From: Clostridia bacterium
GTDB taxonomy: Bacteria > Bacillota > Clostridia > Christensenellales > CAG-138
Direction: 5' to 3'
Assembly: GCA_016296415.1 (NCBI GenBank)
Contig: JAEDJH010000004.1
Coordinates: 1-35,627, forward strand
DNA length: 35,627 nt
The notes under the pieces: model-generated
Seen by the model: the letters and a program-made list of their open reading frames with translations, nothing else
What the model was told of the DNA's origin: nothing
Database searches by the model: none
Position numbers and translations under genes: made by a program
Shown here: positions 24,302 to 32,248 of the stretch, in pieces
Layout of the letters: each line of letters opens with the position of its first letter
Numbering within the stretch: the first letter of the stretch is position 1

Positions 24302-24838
24302 TTATTCAAACTTTTCACGGTGCAGGGGAATGTAAACCATGCCGTTTTTCTCACGGCGGCTTTCAAAAAGTGTTATGCCGCTTACACGCATTCCGGTCGT
24401 GACCTTGAATTTTTTCATCTCTGCATCCACCAGCTCGTCATGCACGACGCTCCGCCCAAGAGTGATGTGTGGCACGAAGCGCTTTCGCTCCCTCGGGAAG
24501 CCAAAGTCGCTCATGGCGCATTGAATGGACTCGTACAGCCTGCAAAGCTCCTCCAGATCGCCCTTTACCGTGCAGTGCGAAAGGCGTGAGCCGTTCTTTT
24601 CAAAGCTCGAATATTCGCCGAGCTGCAATTCAAACGGTCTTATGCACCTTGCGCCCTCCGTCACCGCCTTTACCGCACCGGCAAGGTCGCTCGTTTCCCC
24701 GATAAAGTGCAAGGTTATGTGCAGATTTTCCATCGGCGAAAACCTGCCCCCGAAGCTCATCTGCTTTAGCTGCTCCTCCATTCGGTACAGCTCATAGCGC
24801 ATCGCCTTTGTCAATTCAACAGCAACAAACAGCCGCAT
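24302..24838 (-). CDS. thpR: RNA 2',3'-cyclic phosphodiesterase ThpR (LigT)
   Basis: Enzymes of this 2H phosphoesterase family open 2',3'-cyclic phosphates of RNA, and in some species also ligate tRNA halves. The 178 residues carry both catalytic motifs, HITL at 40-43 and HITL at 124-127, about 80 residues apart as in the family. The start at ATG 24838 follows GGAGAG closely; about 18 further upstream codons are open but include the promoter. It reads leftward ahead of murG, divergent from the ferredoxin gene. No tRNA repair partner is adjacent. Confidence 0.93.
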   Translation of the reverse strand: MRLFVAVELTKAMRYELYRMEEQLKQMSFGGRFSPMENLHITLHFIGETSDLAGAVKAVTEGARCIRPFELQLGEYSSFEKNGSRLSHCTVKGDLEELCRLYESIQCAMSDFGFPRERKRFVPHITLGRSVVHDELVDAEMKKFKVTTGMRVSGITLFESRREKNGMVYIPLHREKFE

Positions 24839-24872
24839 TTGCTCTCCTCGCATGATTTTTTCTTTTTTACCT

Positions 24873-24881
24873 ATTATACCA
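24873..24881 (-). promoter_or_regulatory. Extended -10 promoter of thpR
   Basis: Read leftward, TGGTATAAT is a perfect extended -10 element 35 nt before the start codon; the -35 at 17 nt (AGGTTG) is poor, which is common for extended -10 promoters. Confidence 0.6.
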
Positions 24882-24902
24882 CACTTTTTCAATTACAACC
24901 TA

Positions 24903-24930
24903 TTGCATTTTTTCTTTATCATGTTACAAT
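24903..24930 (+). promoter_or_regulatory. Promoter of the ferredoxin gene
   Basis: TTGCAT, 16 nt, TACAAT; 31 nt before the ATG, with GGAGG in between. Confidence 0.75.
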
Positions 24931-24961
24931 ACTCATGTAAAAATCTATGGAGGTAACTACA

Positions 24962-25132
24962 ATGGCATATGTAATTAAGAGCGACTGCATCTGCTGTGGC
25001 GCCTGCGCCGCAGAATGCCCCGTCGGTGCGATCACCGAAGGCGACGGCATCTATGTAATCGATCCCGACACCTGCATCGGCTGCGGTGCATGTGCAGGCA
25101 CTTGCCCCGTCGGAGCACCCGTCGAGGAGTAA
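24962..25132 (+). CDS. Clostridial-type 2[4Fe-4S] ferredoxin
   Basis: A 56-residue electron carrier of anaerobic metabolism. Two complete CxxCxxCxxxCP motifs bind two clusters: C9, C12, C15, C19 and C38, C41, C44, C48. The size and acidic character match the classical Clostridium pasteurianum ferredoxin, the usual partner of pyruvate:ferredoxin oxidoreductase, hydrogenase or Rnf. An extra cysteine, C11, sits in the first motif. The ATG at 24962 has GGAGG 7 nt upstream; an ATG overlapping that site is not used. It is monocistronic with its own promoter and terminator. Confidence 0.97.
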   Translation: MAYVIKSDCICCGACAAECPVGAITEGDGIYVIDPDTCIGCGACAGTCPVGAPVEE

Positions 25133-25138
25133 GCGTAT

Positions 25139-25160
25139 AAAAAGGCGGTCAAACGCCGCC
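25139..25160 (-). terminator. Second terminator for the antiporter gene
   Basis: Read leftward: GGCGG, 7 nt, CCGCC, then TTTTTA. It backs up the terminator at 25228-25260 and shields the ferredoxin gene from antisense transcription. Confidence 0.6.
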
Positions 25161-25178
25161 CACAAGCAAGACAGGCTT

Positions 25179-25214
25179 CGGCGCAATCGAAAGAGGTTGC
25201 GCCGTTCCCTTTTA
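25179..25214 (+). terminator. Terminator of the ferredoxin gene
   Basis: 8-bp stem CGGCGCAA / TTGCGCCG with a 10-nt loop, followed by TTCCCTTTT, an interrupted T tract. It lies 46 nt after the stop codon. Confidence 0.65.
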
Positions 25215-25227
25215 TATCGTCGGGCAT

Positions 25228-25260
25228 AAAAAGGCGGCACGGGAACTTCACCCTGCCGCC
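25228..25260 (-). terminator. First terminator of the antiporter gene
   Basis: Read leftward: GGCGGCA pairs with TGCCGCC around an inner GGG/CCC stem, followed by five T. It is 20 nt after the stop codon. Confidence 0.85.
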
Positions 25261-25280
25261 TGCCTGCATCCGTACGGAAG

Positions 25281-26570
25281 TTATTGTGAGACGCTTGCCT
25301 TTGCCGCATCCCTTGCGCTCGTCCTGCCCTCGGGTCTGATGTCGCCGGCCTTGGTCAGAGCGATCTTGGTAAGGTACGGCCCGAATATCTCATACACGAG
25401 CACCGCAAACAGCGTTATCGACTGCACTATAATGCCCGTTTCGCCGAGCTGGAGCGCCTTTGTCGCCATGCCTATCGCCACGCCCGCCTGCGGCAGGAGC
25501 GTTATGCCGAGATATTTGACAATGGTTTTGTCGCACTTTGTCGCCTGTGCGCTTATCCTCGCACCGGCGCACTTGCCTGCGGAGCGCACGAGTATGAATA
25601 TAACTCCAACGGCGACTACCGCCCACTGTCCAAACACCGAAAAGTCGAGCGATGCGCCCGAAAGCACGAAGAACAGCACGTAGAACGGCGTTGTCCAGCT
25701 GTCCGTCCTCTCCATAAGCTCCTCGGAAAAGTCGCATATATTGCAAAATACCGTGCCGAGCATCATGCACGAAAGCAGCGAGGAGAAGGAAACGTGGACG
25801 GGCCCTATATTAAACTTGAGGCTCGATATTGCCACCGTAAGCATCACGAAGCCGACGGATATGGCAAGGCGCTTTGAACGGGAATGGAAGAACTTTTCCG
25901 CCTGCGTGAATATCCAGCCCATCAGCGCACCGAGAAGCAGCGATAAAACCACCTCTATTATCGGCTCAAGCACTATGGAAAGCACGTTTATATCGCCGCT
26001 TCCAAGCGTTTTTGCAACGCCGAAGGATATTGCAAACAGCACCAGACCCACAGCATCATCGAGAGCGACGACGGGAAGCAGTATGTCGGTCAATTTGCCC
26101 TTCGCCTTGTACTGCTTGACGACCATCAGCGTGGCGGCGGGGGCAGTTGCGGCGGCAACGGCGCCGAGAATTACGGCGGCGGGAAGCGACAGCACCTCCG
26201 GCATGGCAAAGTGAACGGCGATAAGCACAATATCAACCAAAACGGTGGTGAACACCGCCTGGAAAATACCTATGCTCGTTGCCTGCCTGCCGATTTTTTT
26301 AAGCTGCTCAAGTCTGAATTCGTTGCCTATCGCAAAGGCGATAAAGCCGAGCGCAAGGTCGCAAAGCACCGAGAAGCCCTCCACCTGTTCAAGGCTCGTA
26401 AAGCCTAAGCCCTCAAAGCCGAGACGTCCGAGGCAGAACGGGCCGAGAACGATTCCCGTGACAAGGTATGCCGTGACCGCCGGAAGTCCGGCAAGCTTTG
26501 CAAGCCTCGTAAGTGCAAGTCCGATGAGCAATGCCACGGACAGCGTCAGCAGTATAAGCGCAGCGTTCAT
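25281..26570 (-). CDS. CPA2-type cation:proton antiporter
   Basis: A membrane protein exchanging Na+ or K+ for H+. The 429 residues are nearly all hydrophobic, with about 12 helices, and the core motif VVALDDAVG (D171, D172) marks the ion site of the monovalent cation:proton antiporter-2 family. There is no C-terminal nucleotide-binding RCK/TrkA domain as in KefB/KefC; the protein ends in a short soluble tail (about residue 405 on). I start at ATG 26570 because the family-like helix begins there. A strong promoter lies about 97 nt upstream, so the leader is long and has two small hairpins. It is monocistronic with two tandem terminators. Confidence 0.9.
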   Translation of the reverse strand: MNAALILLTLSVALLIGLALTRLAKLAGLPAVTAYLVTGIVLGPFCLGRLGFEGLGFTSLEQVEGFSVLCDLALGFIAFAIGNEFRLEQLKKIGRQATSIGIFQAVFTTVLVDIVLIAVHFAMPEVLSLPAAVILGAVAAATAPAATLMVVKQYKAKGKLTDILLPVVALDDAVGLVLFAISFGVAKTLGSGDINVLSIVLEPIIEVVLSLLLGALMGWIFTQAEKFFHSRSKRLAISVGFVMLTVAISSLKFNIGPVHVSFSSLLSCMMLGTVFCNICDFSEELMERTDSWTTPFYVLFFVLSGASLDFSVFGQWAVVAVGVIFILVRSAGKCAGARISAQATKCDKTIVKYLGITLLPQAGVAIGMATKALQLGETGIIVQSITLFAVLVYEIFGPYLTKIALTKAGDIRPEGRTSARDAAKASVSQ

Positions 26571-26666
26571 ATAGATTACCTTTCGGGCATACAAGAAGCC
26601 CATAAAGAAAATGCCGTTTATTTTTTAAGGGGTTTCTTGATAGTCGGAGCGATGCTCCAAAGCCGT

Positions 26667-26695
26667 ATTCTACCCTTAGAACATACAAAAGTCAA
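26667..26695 (-). promoter_or_regulatory. Sigma-A promoter of the antiporter gene
   Basis: Read leftward, TTGACT and TAGAAT are separated by 17 nt, each 5 of 6 to consensus. The start codon follows about 97 nt later. Confidence 0.85.
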
Positions 26696-26720
26696 TCGTT
26701 TTTTACAGCAAATATGAAAA

Positions 26721-26754
26721 TAAGAAAAGCGCCCGGGAAAGCACTCCCGAACGC
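26721..26754 (-). terminator. Terminator of the aminopeptidase operon
   Basis: Read leftward: a 10-bp stem (26745-26754 with 26729-26738, two G-U pairs) and TTTTCTTA. It lies 26 nt after the aminopeptidase stop codon. Confidence 0.8.
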
Positions 26755-26780
26755 ATTCAAGGAATCGTTTGAAGCTAAAA

Positions 26781-28073
26781 TCATTCCTCCGCAAAGTACG
26801 CTTCGACAAGCCTGTTCAGGGCATCCTGGTCGTACCTGCCCATAAGCTCCCTTGCCGAGTGCATCGCAAGCATCGGCACGCCTATGTCCGCCGTGCGCAT
26901 TGCAAGGTTTGCCGATGCGTAGGAGCCGAGCGTTCCGCCGCCCCTGAGGTCGGGACGGTTCATAAAGCGCTGATAGGGTATGTCGTACTTTTTGCACAGA
27001 CCCTCTATTATGCCAATGCCCGTCGCCTCGGTCGCATAGCGCTGCTCATAGTTCATTTTAAGAGTAACGCCGGAGTTCATGACCGCATTGCAGGAGGGAT
27101 CCGAAAGCTCCGCCCTGTTTGGGTGCTTGGCATGGGCAACGTCGCACGAAAGCATGAAGCCGTTCATGAGTGAGTCGATATACTCGGGTCTTGTCATGCC
27201 GAGAGCGAACGCCAGCTTTTCCAGCAGCATTCCGAGCAGGCTGCTGTTTGCGCCCTGCTTGGTCTGGCTTCCCACTTCCTCGTTGTCAAACAGTATAGCG
27301 GCACTCACGCCGTGCTTTATCCCGCAGTTGGCTATGCCGGCAAGGCACGCAAAGGAGGACGTGATGTTATCAAGCCTCGGCGCAGAGAGGAAATCCTCGT
27401 CAAAGCCGATAAAGCAGCTCTTTTCGGCATTGTACAGGCAAAGGTCATAGCTTAAAATATCGTCGGCGCTCACGTTCATGTGCTCGGCAAGCTTTTTCAC
27501 AAAGTAGCCGTCCTTGCTCCATTCCTTTTCTACGGTCCTGCATATCGGCAGAAGGTCCCTTGCGGCGTTGAGCTCCACGCCCTTGTTGACCTCCCTGTTC
27601 ATGTGAATGGCAAGGTTGGGGATGGTGAACAGCGGCTTTTTCATGTCTATCAGCCTGCGCTCGGGGCAGAGCACGTTTTCACCCCTGAGCGTTACCATGC
27701 CGGCGACGCTGAGCGGTCTGTCGAGCCATGTGTTGAATATCATGCCGCCGTAGGGCTCTATGCTGAGCTTCAGACAGCCCGCCTCGGTCTTTTCGGGCGA
27801 GGGCTTGATGTAGAAGCAGGGCCAGTCGATATGCGATGCGGCGAGCCTGAACCCGTCGCCGCCCCTGCACTCCGAGCCGACTACAAACGCCATAAGCATC
27901 GTATTGAAACAGCTTACATAGTATTTTCCGCCCCTTTGAAGCTCCCACGGTTTTGCCTGTTCAAGTGCGGTAAAGCCCTCTGCATCGAGCAGGTTCCTTG
28001 CGTACTCCACCGCATGATGCGGCGACACCGAGCCCTCCAGCATGGAAATAAGTCCGTTAATGTCCTTTTGCAT
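26781..28073 (-). CDS. M18 family aminopeptidase
   Basis: A cytosolic zinc aminopeptidase (ApeB/aspartyl aminopeptidase family) that trims N-terminal residues, often acidic ones, from peptides. The 430 residues keep the metal set of the family: H81 (ASHIDWP, where most members have HTDSP), D235 (LDNITS), E265/E266 (FDNEEVGSQ), D312 (CDVAHAKHP) and H406 (LAMHSARE). The altered HIDWP motif is a mild deviation close to the metal. The length fits. It is the last gene after the GT-C-like and DUF3137 genes, 47 nt from the latter, and ends at a strong terminator. Confidence 0.93.
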   Translation of the reverse strand: MQKDINGLISMLEGSVSPHHAVEYARNLLDAEGFTALEQAKPWELQRGGKYYVSCFNTMLMAFVVGSECRGGDGFRLAASHIDWPCFYIKPSPEKTEAGCLKLSIEPYGGMIFNTWLDRPLSVAGMVTLRGENVLCPERRLIDMKKPLFTIPNLAIHMNREVNKGVELNAARDLLPICRTVEKEWSKDGYFVKKLAEHMNVSADDILSYDLCLYNAEKSCFIGFDEDFLSAPRLDNITSSFACLAGIANCGIKHGVSAAILFDNEEVGSQTKQGANSSLLGMLLEKLAFALGMTRPEYIDSLMNGFMLSCDVAHAKHPNRAELSDPSCNAVMNSGVTLKMNYEQRYATEATGIGIIEGLCKKYDIPYQRFMNRPDLRGGGTLGSYASANLAMRTADIGVPMLAMHSARELMGRYDQDALNRLVEAYFAEE

Positions 28074-28120
28074 TGCGTTTTCTCCCCTTGATTATGATTA
28101 TTTCGGTCACGCCGAATGAA

Positions 28121-29080
28121 TTACTTTTTCGCCGTTTCGATATAGTCCGCTTCCACGGCCGTTTCGTCCTCCGCCCGGTCGCACAGCGGACGCCTGCCCA
28201 TATCGACAAAGCCCCGGATTATGTCGGTCACATCCTCGGCAAAGCGCCTGTACTGGCTGTCGGTGAACGGAAGCGACGTGGAGGGCATCGTCTTGTTTGC
28301 CCAGTTGTTTATTATAACGTCGGCGGCGTTTCCGTTGTAATGTACGAATACGCTGCTGTATCTCGACGTTGCACGCACCATGCTTCTGTAATCCAAAAGG
28401 GCGGCGCAGCGCTCCTCATCAAAAAACTCCGCAAGCCCGTCGTAGCTCTGCGCAAGCACCTCAAAGCGCCTCTGGAACGCCTCGGTGCCTATATTCTCCG
28501 CCAGCTTGTACGGACGCTTCATTTTAAGCATAAGCCCCTCGGTGTCGAATGCGCCCTTGGGACGTATCATAACGTCGGGAGCATTAAGGCTGCTGTCCTC
28601 AAAGCGCATGACCTGCGCATCGTTTATTACCTTTAGGTCCGCCTTCTTGCCGGCGGTTTTTGAATGCCTCTGCTTTATGACGAGATATGCGGACTTGAAA
28701 GCCCTGCCGCCGTATTTGCCCGAAAGCATATTGAGCGTTGTGAACCTGCCGAGCTGCACAAGTCCCATTCCCTTTACATCCGCCTTGTCAAAGCCCCCCT
28801 GACGGTCAAAGCGGAAGCTGCCGCCGAAGTATTTTTTGCACACGGGGAACAGGTACTTTTCCTCGTAAGCGTCCCTGAACTTCTTCTCCGTAGGATCGAC
28901 AAATGCCGCCGCAAAGCCTATCGTGGCCGCAAGCAGTCCGAGTCCCACCCATATCATGTATTTCATGGTGCTGCCAACGCCTACCGCAACGGCGATCACG
29001 GCGGCGATGAACAAAATGCCGGCGATCCTTGTTCCCCTGCTGTGTCGTTTGGCAAGCTTTGCCACGGTTTCATAATTCAT
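28121..29080 (-). CDS. DUF3137 membrane protein
   Basis: The 319-residue protein has a short cytosolic N terminus, two adjacent membrane helices (about 19-37 and 40-61), and a soluble domain. In it the stretches FRFDRQGGF and GRFTTLNMLSGKYGGRAFKSA resemble DUF3137, a family with no known function found near membrane and stress genes. GGAAGG precedes the ATG. It follows the GT-C-like gene by 18 nt and precedes the aminopeptidase, so the three are likely co-transcribed. Confidence 0.75.
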   Translation of the reverse strand: MNYETVAKLAKRHSRGTRIAGILFIAAVIAVAVGVGSTMKYMIWVGLGLLAATIGFAAAFVDPTEKKFRDAYEEKYLFPVCKKYFGGSFRFDRQGGFDKADVKGMGLVQLGRFTTLNMLSGKYGGRAFKSAYLVIKQRHSKTAGKKADLKVINDAQVMRFEDSSLNAPDVMIRPKGAFDTEGLMLKMKRPYKLAENIGTEAFQRRFEVLAQSYDGLAEFFDEERCAALLDYRSMVRATSRYSSVFVHYNGNAADVIINNWANKTMPSTSLPFTDSQYRRFAEDVTDIIRGFVDMGRRPLCDRAEDETAVEADYIETAKK

Positions 29081-29098
29081 GCTCGTTTCCTTCCCCGG

Positions 29099-30412
29099 TT
29101 ATCCGTGATAAAAATTCATGGCCATGCAGCCGTAAGCGTTCAGCAGTATGCCGAACACGATAATGTATATCTCGTAATGTTTAAGCGTTTGCGGCGTACC
29201 GGAGGGCTGCAGCGCCTCCTCCTTCAGCCGTGAGCAGGCAAGATACATCGCAAGCATCGGCAAAAGGTCGCATATATACCTTGCCCCGAACTGCCATCCG
29301 CCCATGGTTTTGTGCATACAAAGAAGCAGAAGCTCCAGCAGCATGCCCGTCATAAGCACTGCAGAAACGGCATTCGTGCGCCGCTTTATTATGTTTTTCG
29401 CCGCCGATACAAACAGCAGAATGAACAGCGGATTTGCCACGAAGAACATGAAGCCGTTGAATATCGAATACTCCATTCTAAGCTTCCCGCCATCAAATTT
29501 AAGCTCCACGGGGTCAAACTGCTGCAAAAGATTCGGCCAAATATAGCTTAAGCTGAACTGCCCCTTTTCCGACTCGGTAAACTCGGGCAGATAGTTGTGT
29601 CCGAACTCAAGCGGATTGTCGAAGCGAATGTAATTGTACCAAAGATACGCACAGCCAATCAGCACGGGCGCAATAAGGCACTTCCACTGCTTGAGCGCCG
29701 TTTTGAAAAAGCCTCCCTCGCCGTCCTCCCTGTCGTTCATGTAAAAGAAAACGAAAATTATCGGAAACAGCAGTATGTAAAACGGGCGGCAGCCGACCGC
29801 AAAGGCGGTGAAAAGATATGCAAGAACACGCCTGTTCGTGAGCGCACAGTAAACCGTCAAAAGCCCCAGCGCAAGCGCCAGAAGCTGCGCCTGGAACCAC
29901 ACGCCGCCGATGGTGCTCATCCAAAACGTGCTGCTTCCCCATATAAAGCCAAGCGCAAGCAGCGCCGCATGGGTATCCTTCATTTTGCAGAGCCTGAAAA
30001 TCTTGTACGCAGCGGCAGCGATTATCAGCGCATATACCATCACGACGAGGTTATTCGGGGTATCCATGCCGAAAATCAGCGTCAGAGGGAACATGACCAC
30101 GCTCGGGAACGGAGGGAAGGACACAAAATACTCACCGTTATACACGGCAAGCTCCAGATAATTTGCGTGCCGGGCATCTACCGACAGCCTTCCGCTTTGC
30201 CAGCCGTACGCCTGCAGGGTATAGCTGTCCCAGGCATTGTGCTCAAGCAGCGTTCCGCCGTAAAGGTCATGTATGAAAAAGTAGCCCGTAAGCATTATCA
30301 AAAGCATCAAAACGAGCGTTTTGTCAAACAATGCACGCTCTTTTGCGCCGTGGGCAGGTCTTTGGTTATTGGCGGCTTTTTTCTTTTGAGAGCCCATGCT
30401 TTTCTCCGACAT
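29099..30412 (-). CDS. Polytopic membrane protein, GT-C glycosyltransferase-like
   Basis: The 437 residues form about 10-11 membrane helices. After a basic tail comes a helix (about 31-51) and then an outer loop with acidic residues (HNAWDSYT, DARHANYLELA), the place where GT-C lipid-linked sugar transferases keep their catalytic acid. Further features are conserved-looking GGVWFQAQLLALALG and a WYNYIRFDNPLEFGHNY loop, which recall mannosyl- or arabinosyltransferase-like proteins. Sugar donor and acceptor are unknown. The ATG at 30412 has AGGTGA 6 nt upstream; an alternative start at 30397 has GGAG at 6 nt and would suit the promoter better, since the -10 lies only about 14 nt from the first ATG. 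Confidence 0.75.
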   Translation of the reverse strand: MSEKSMGSQKKKAANNQRPAHGAKERALFDKTLVLMLLIMLTGYFFIHDLYGGTLLEHNAWDSYTLQAYGWQSGRLSVDARHANYLELAVYNGEYFVSFPPFPSVVMFPLTLIFGMDTPNNLVVMVYALIIAAAAYKIFRLCKMKDTHAALLALGFIWGSSTFWMSTIGGVWFQAQLLALALGLLTVYCALTNRRVLAYLFTAFAVGCRPFYILLFPIIFVFFYMNDREDGEGGFFKTALKQWKCLIAPVLIGCAYLWYNYIRFDNPLEFGHNYLPEFTESEKGQFSLSYIWPNLLQQFDPVELKFDGGKLRMEYSIFNGFMFFVANPLFILLFVSAAKNIIKRRTNAVSAVLMTGMLLELLLLCMHKTMGGWQFGARYICDLLPMLAMYLACSRLKEEALQPSGTPQTLKHYEIYIIVFGILLNAYGCMAMNFYHG

Positions 30413-30426
30413 ATTTTTTCACCTAT

Positions 30427-30455
30427 ATTATACAACCCATTTTCGTCAATGGCAA
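30427..30455 (-). promoter_or_regulatory. Promoter of the GT-C/DUF3137/aminopeptidase operon, with overlapping palindrome
   Basis: Read leftward, TTGCCA, 17 nt, consensus TATAAT. A perfect palindrome GGCAAT-CTT-ATTGCC (30451-30465) covers the -35, a possible operator. Confidence 0.75.
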
Positions 30456-30502
30456 TCTTATTGCCCATGATTTGCAAAAGTATCACAAATCGCCTCCGCT
30501 TC

Positions 30503-30532
30503 GTATATTCCGCCGCCTGTGCGTCAATACTA
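30503..30532 (+). promoter_or_regulatory. Possible sigma-F-like promoter of the M23 peptidase
   Basis: GTATA, 15 nt, GTCAATACTA resembles the B. subtilis sigma-F pattern (GYWTA, about 15-16 nt, GGNRANAMTW) with one mismatch. No good sigma-A promoter was seen here. Such short motifs can occur by chance. Confidence 0.3.
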
Positions 30533-30568
30533 TCTGTAAAAGCTTATGAAAGGACTCATTGACGATTT

Positions 30569-31306
30569 ATGGATAAAGGCAAAGGCTCCGTTTGGAGCAA
30601 GATTGGTAAGTTTTTTAAGCAAAAGGGCATATATGCGGTTTTGATGGGCTGTCTGGGGCTTGTCGGCGTTGCGGCGGCGTTTGTGTTTGCGCCGCCCGAA
30701 AAGGCGCCGGCGGAGCCTACCCCCACGCCGTATTCGGCCCATGCCGGCGTTGGGCTTGACGAGCATCTGGACGAGCTTAAAACCCCGTCGGTAAAGCCCT
30801 CCGTCACCCCTAAGCAGACGGCGCCCCAATTTACGGCAACGCCCGACTTTACCGCCGCCCCTCCAACCTCACGTCCCACGCACAGCGCAGAGGCAAAGCT
30901 TCCTGCACCCGTGAGCGGCGAGGTTATTTGGGACTTTGCGATGACGGAGCTGATTTTCTCACGCACGCTCAACCACTGGACGACGCACTCCGGCATTGAC
31001 ATTGCCGCAAAGCTCGGCACGGAGGTCAGGGCAGTAAAGGGCGGCACCGTTTCCAAGGTATATAACGATGACCTTTTGGGCGTTACGGTGGAGCTGACCC
31101 ACGAGGGCGGCATAAAGACCGTTTACGCAAGCCTGCAGGAGACGCCGCCCGTTTCGGTGGGCGACAAGGTTGCCGCAGGCGACGTTATAGGCTGCGTGGG
31201 CAAGACCGCCGCAAGCGAGTGCGCCGACAAAAGCCATCTGCATTTTGAATACATAGTGAACGGAGAATGGGTAAATCCCCGTGACCTTATACTGATCGCA
31301 GAATAA
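30569..31306 (+). CDS. Membrane-anchored M23 (LytM) peptidase, SpoIIQ-like candidate
   Basis: M23 enzymes cut peptidoglycan cross-bridges or, when inactive, act as scaffolds. The 245 residues comprise a short basic cytosolic tail, one membrane helix (about 21-41), a Pro/Thr-rich linker (about 42-110) and a C-terminal M23 domain. Zinc ligands H140 and D144 (THSGIDIAA) and H223/H225 (SHLHFEY) are all kept, so it may be active. One helix plus M23 domain is the architecture of SpoIIQ, the forespore part of the SpoIIQ-SpoIIIAH channel, whose clostridial form keeps its metal site; but the same layout occurs in growth-related hydrolases. The ATG at 30569 lacks a close ribosome binding site (AAAGGA is about 15 nt away). 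Confidence 0.85.
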   Translation: MDKGKGSVWSKIGKFFKQKGIYAVLMGCLGLVGVAAAFVFAPPEKAPAEPTPTPYSAHAGVGLDEHLDELKTPSVKPSVTPKQTAPQFTATPDFTAAPPTSRPTHSAEAKLPAPVSGEVIWDFAMTELIFSRTLNHWTTHSGIDIAAKLGTEVRAVKGGTVSKVYNDDLLGVTVELTHEGGIKTVYASLQETPPVSVGDKVAAGDVIGCVGKTAASECADKSHLHFEYIVNGEWVNPRDLILIAE

Positions 31307-31371
31307 AAAAACGGCTTGAAGGCCGAATTTACAGCGTTGGGCTGCCGGATAAAGGCTCTCGGATGAATGCG

Positions 31372-31397
31372 GAGCCAATGAAGGCGGCTCATTTTTT
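31372..31397 (+). terminator. Possible terminator of the M23 gene
   Basis: 5-bp stem GAGCC / GGCTC with a 9-nt loop followed by ATTTTTT. It overlaps the stop codon of the convergent Gx gene. Confidence 0.4.
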
Positions 31398-31880
31398 GCC
31401 GATATACTTTATGACGTATTTTGCGGCTATGCCCGTAAGCGTTCCCGTGACCGCCGCCGACAGCAGCAGGAACGGAAAATAGGTGAAAAGCAGAACCGTT
31501 TGCCCCGTGACCAGGCAGGCAACGGCTATCTGCGCCGCATTGTGCGCCACCGCACCAAGCACGCTCACACCTACGGTACCGATGTTCTTTATACGCCGTG
31601 CAAAAAGCATCGCCGCAAGGCTCAAAACGCCCCCCGCCAAGCTGTACAGCATTCCCGACAGACCCGAGAACAAAAGCCCCGAAAGCAGCACCTTCAGCAC
31701 CATAAGCGCAGCAGCCGCCCTGCCGCCCAGAATATAGATCGCATACAGCAGCACGGTGTTCGACAGTCCGAGCTTTATCCCGGGCATACCCGCAAACAGA
31801 GGAAACAAACTTTCTATATAGCCCAGCACGAGTGCCGCAGCGGTAAGTATCGCAAACCTTGCAAGCGCCTTCGCTTTCAT
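31389..31880 (-). CDS. Gx transporter family membrane protein
   Basis: The 163 residues are hydrophobic with about five helices and match the family once annotated as heptaprenyl diphosphate synthase component I (FPLFAGMPGIKLGLSNTVLLYAIY is cut here for brevity to its core, PGIKLGLSN at about 33-41; LSGMLYSLAGG follows). The family resembles small-substrate-binding S components of ECF transporters; its true cargo is unknown. I start at ATG 31880 with GGAAGGGG upstream. It overlaps the NusG-II gene by 4 nt (ATGA), a pairing widely seen in Clostridia. No polyprenyl synthetase or ApbE gene follows here. Confidence 0.87.
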   Translation of the reverse strand: MKAKALARFAILTAAALVLGYIESLFPLFAGMPGIKLGLSNTVLLYAIYILGGRAAAALMVLKVLLSGLLFSGLSGMLYSLAGGVLSLAAMLFARRIKNIGTVGVSVLGAVAHNAAQIAVACLVTGQTVLLFTYFPFLLLSAAVTGTLTGIAAKYVIKYIGKK

Positions 31881-32248
31881 TTTGCTTCCCCTTCCGTAAG
31901 CTGAACCGAAACACCGTTGGGCAGGCATATTATCCACCCTCCGAGCGCCCTGCCGGCGGCGTTTTCGGGCGTGACGCTGCCCTGCTTTATGCAGTTTTGA
32001 TTTTGGCAGGTGGAGCTTTTCATATATACGCCGTTTTCGGTTATCTCTATAACGTTTTCGCCGCCGTCCGGATGCGTAATTACCACGGTCGCAGGCTCGC
32101 CGTACGGAAGCCGTTTATACTCTGCGTCATCGACAAATATCACCACCTCGTCGGCGGTATTTGCCGGAGCACGACCAAAAAGCAGCAATATCGCCGCCGC
32201 AAGCACAACCGCCGCCACTATCGGAATATCCTTTTTCAATAACTTCAT
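31877..32248 (-). CDS. NusG domain II-containing membrane-anchored protein
   Basis: The protein of 123 residues has a signal-anchor helix (about 8-24) and a small outer beta domain of the NusG_II type with the conserved cysteine motif CQNQNC (C81, C86) and a further C108. It is not a transcription factor; such proteins accompany Gx transporters and sometimes flavin or electron transfer genes. The start is uncertain: ATG 32248 has AAAGG very close, and an in-frame GTG at 32260 has GGAG at 1 nt; neither spacing is good, but the helix fits the ATG. It is first in a two-gene operon under a strong promoter. Confidence 0.85.
   Translation of the reverse strand: MKLLKKDIPIVAAVVLAAAILLLFGRAPANTADEVVIFVDDAEYKRLPYGEPATVVITHPDGGENVIEITENGVYMKSSTCQNQNCIKQGSVTPENAAGRALGGWIICLPNGVSVQLTEGEAK

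Noticed and set aside
24947..24961. Earlier ATG for the ferredoxin
   Set aside because: This ATG overlaps the GGAGG site used by ATG 24962, and classical ferredoxins begin with M-A-Y.
29597..30562. A 321-codon rightward frame opposite the GT-C-like gene
   Set aside because: Basic, low-complexity antisense product running through the promoter of the leftward operon.
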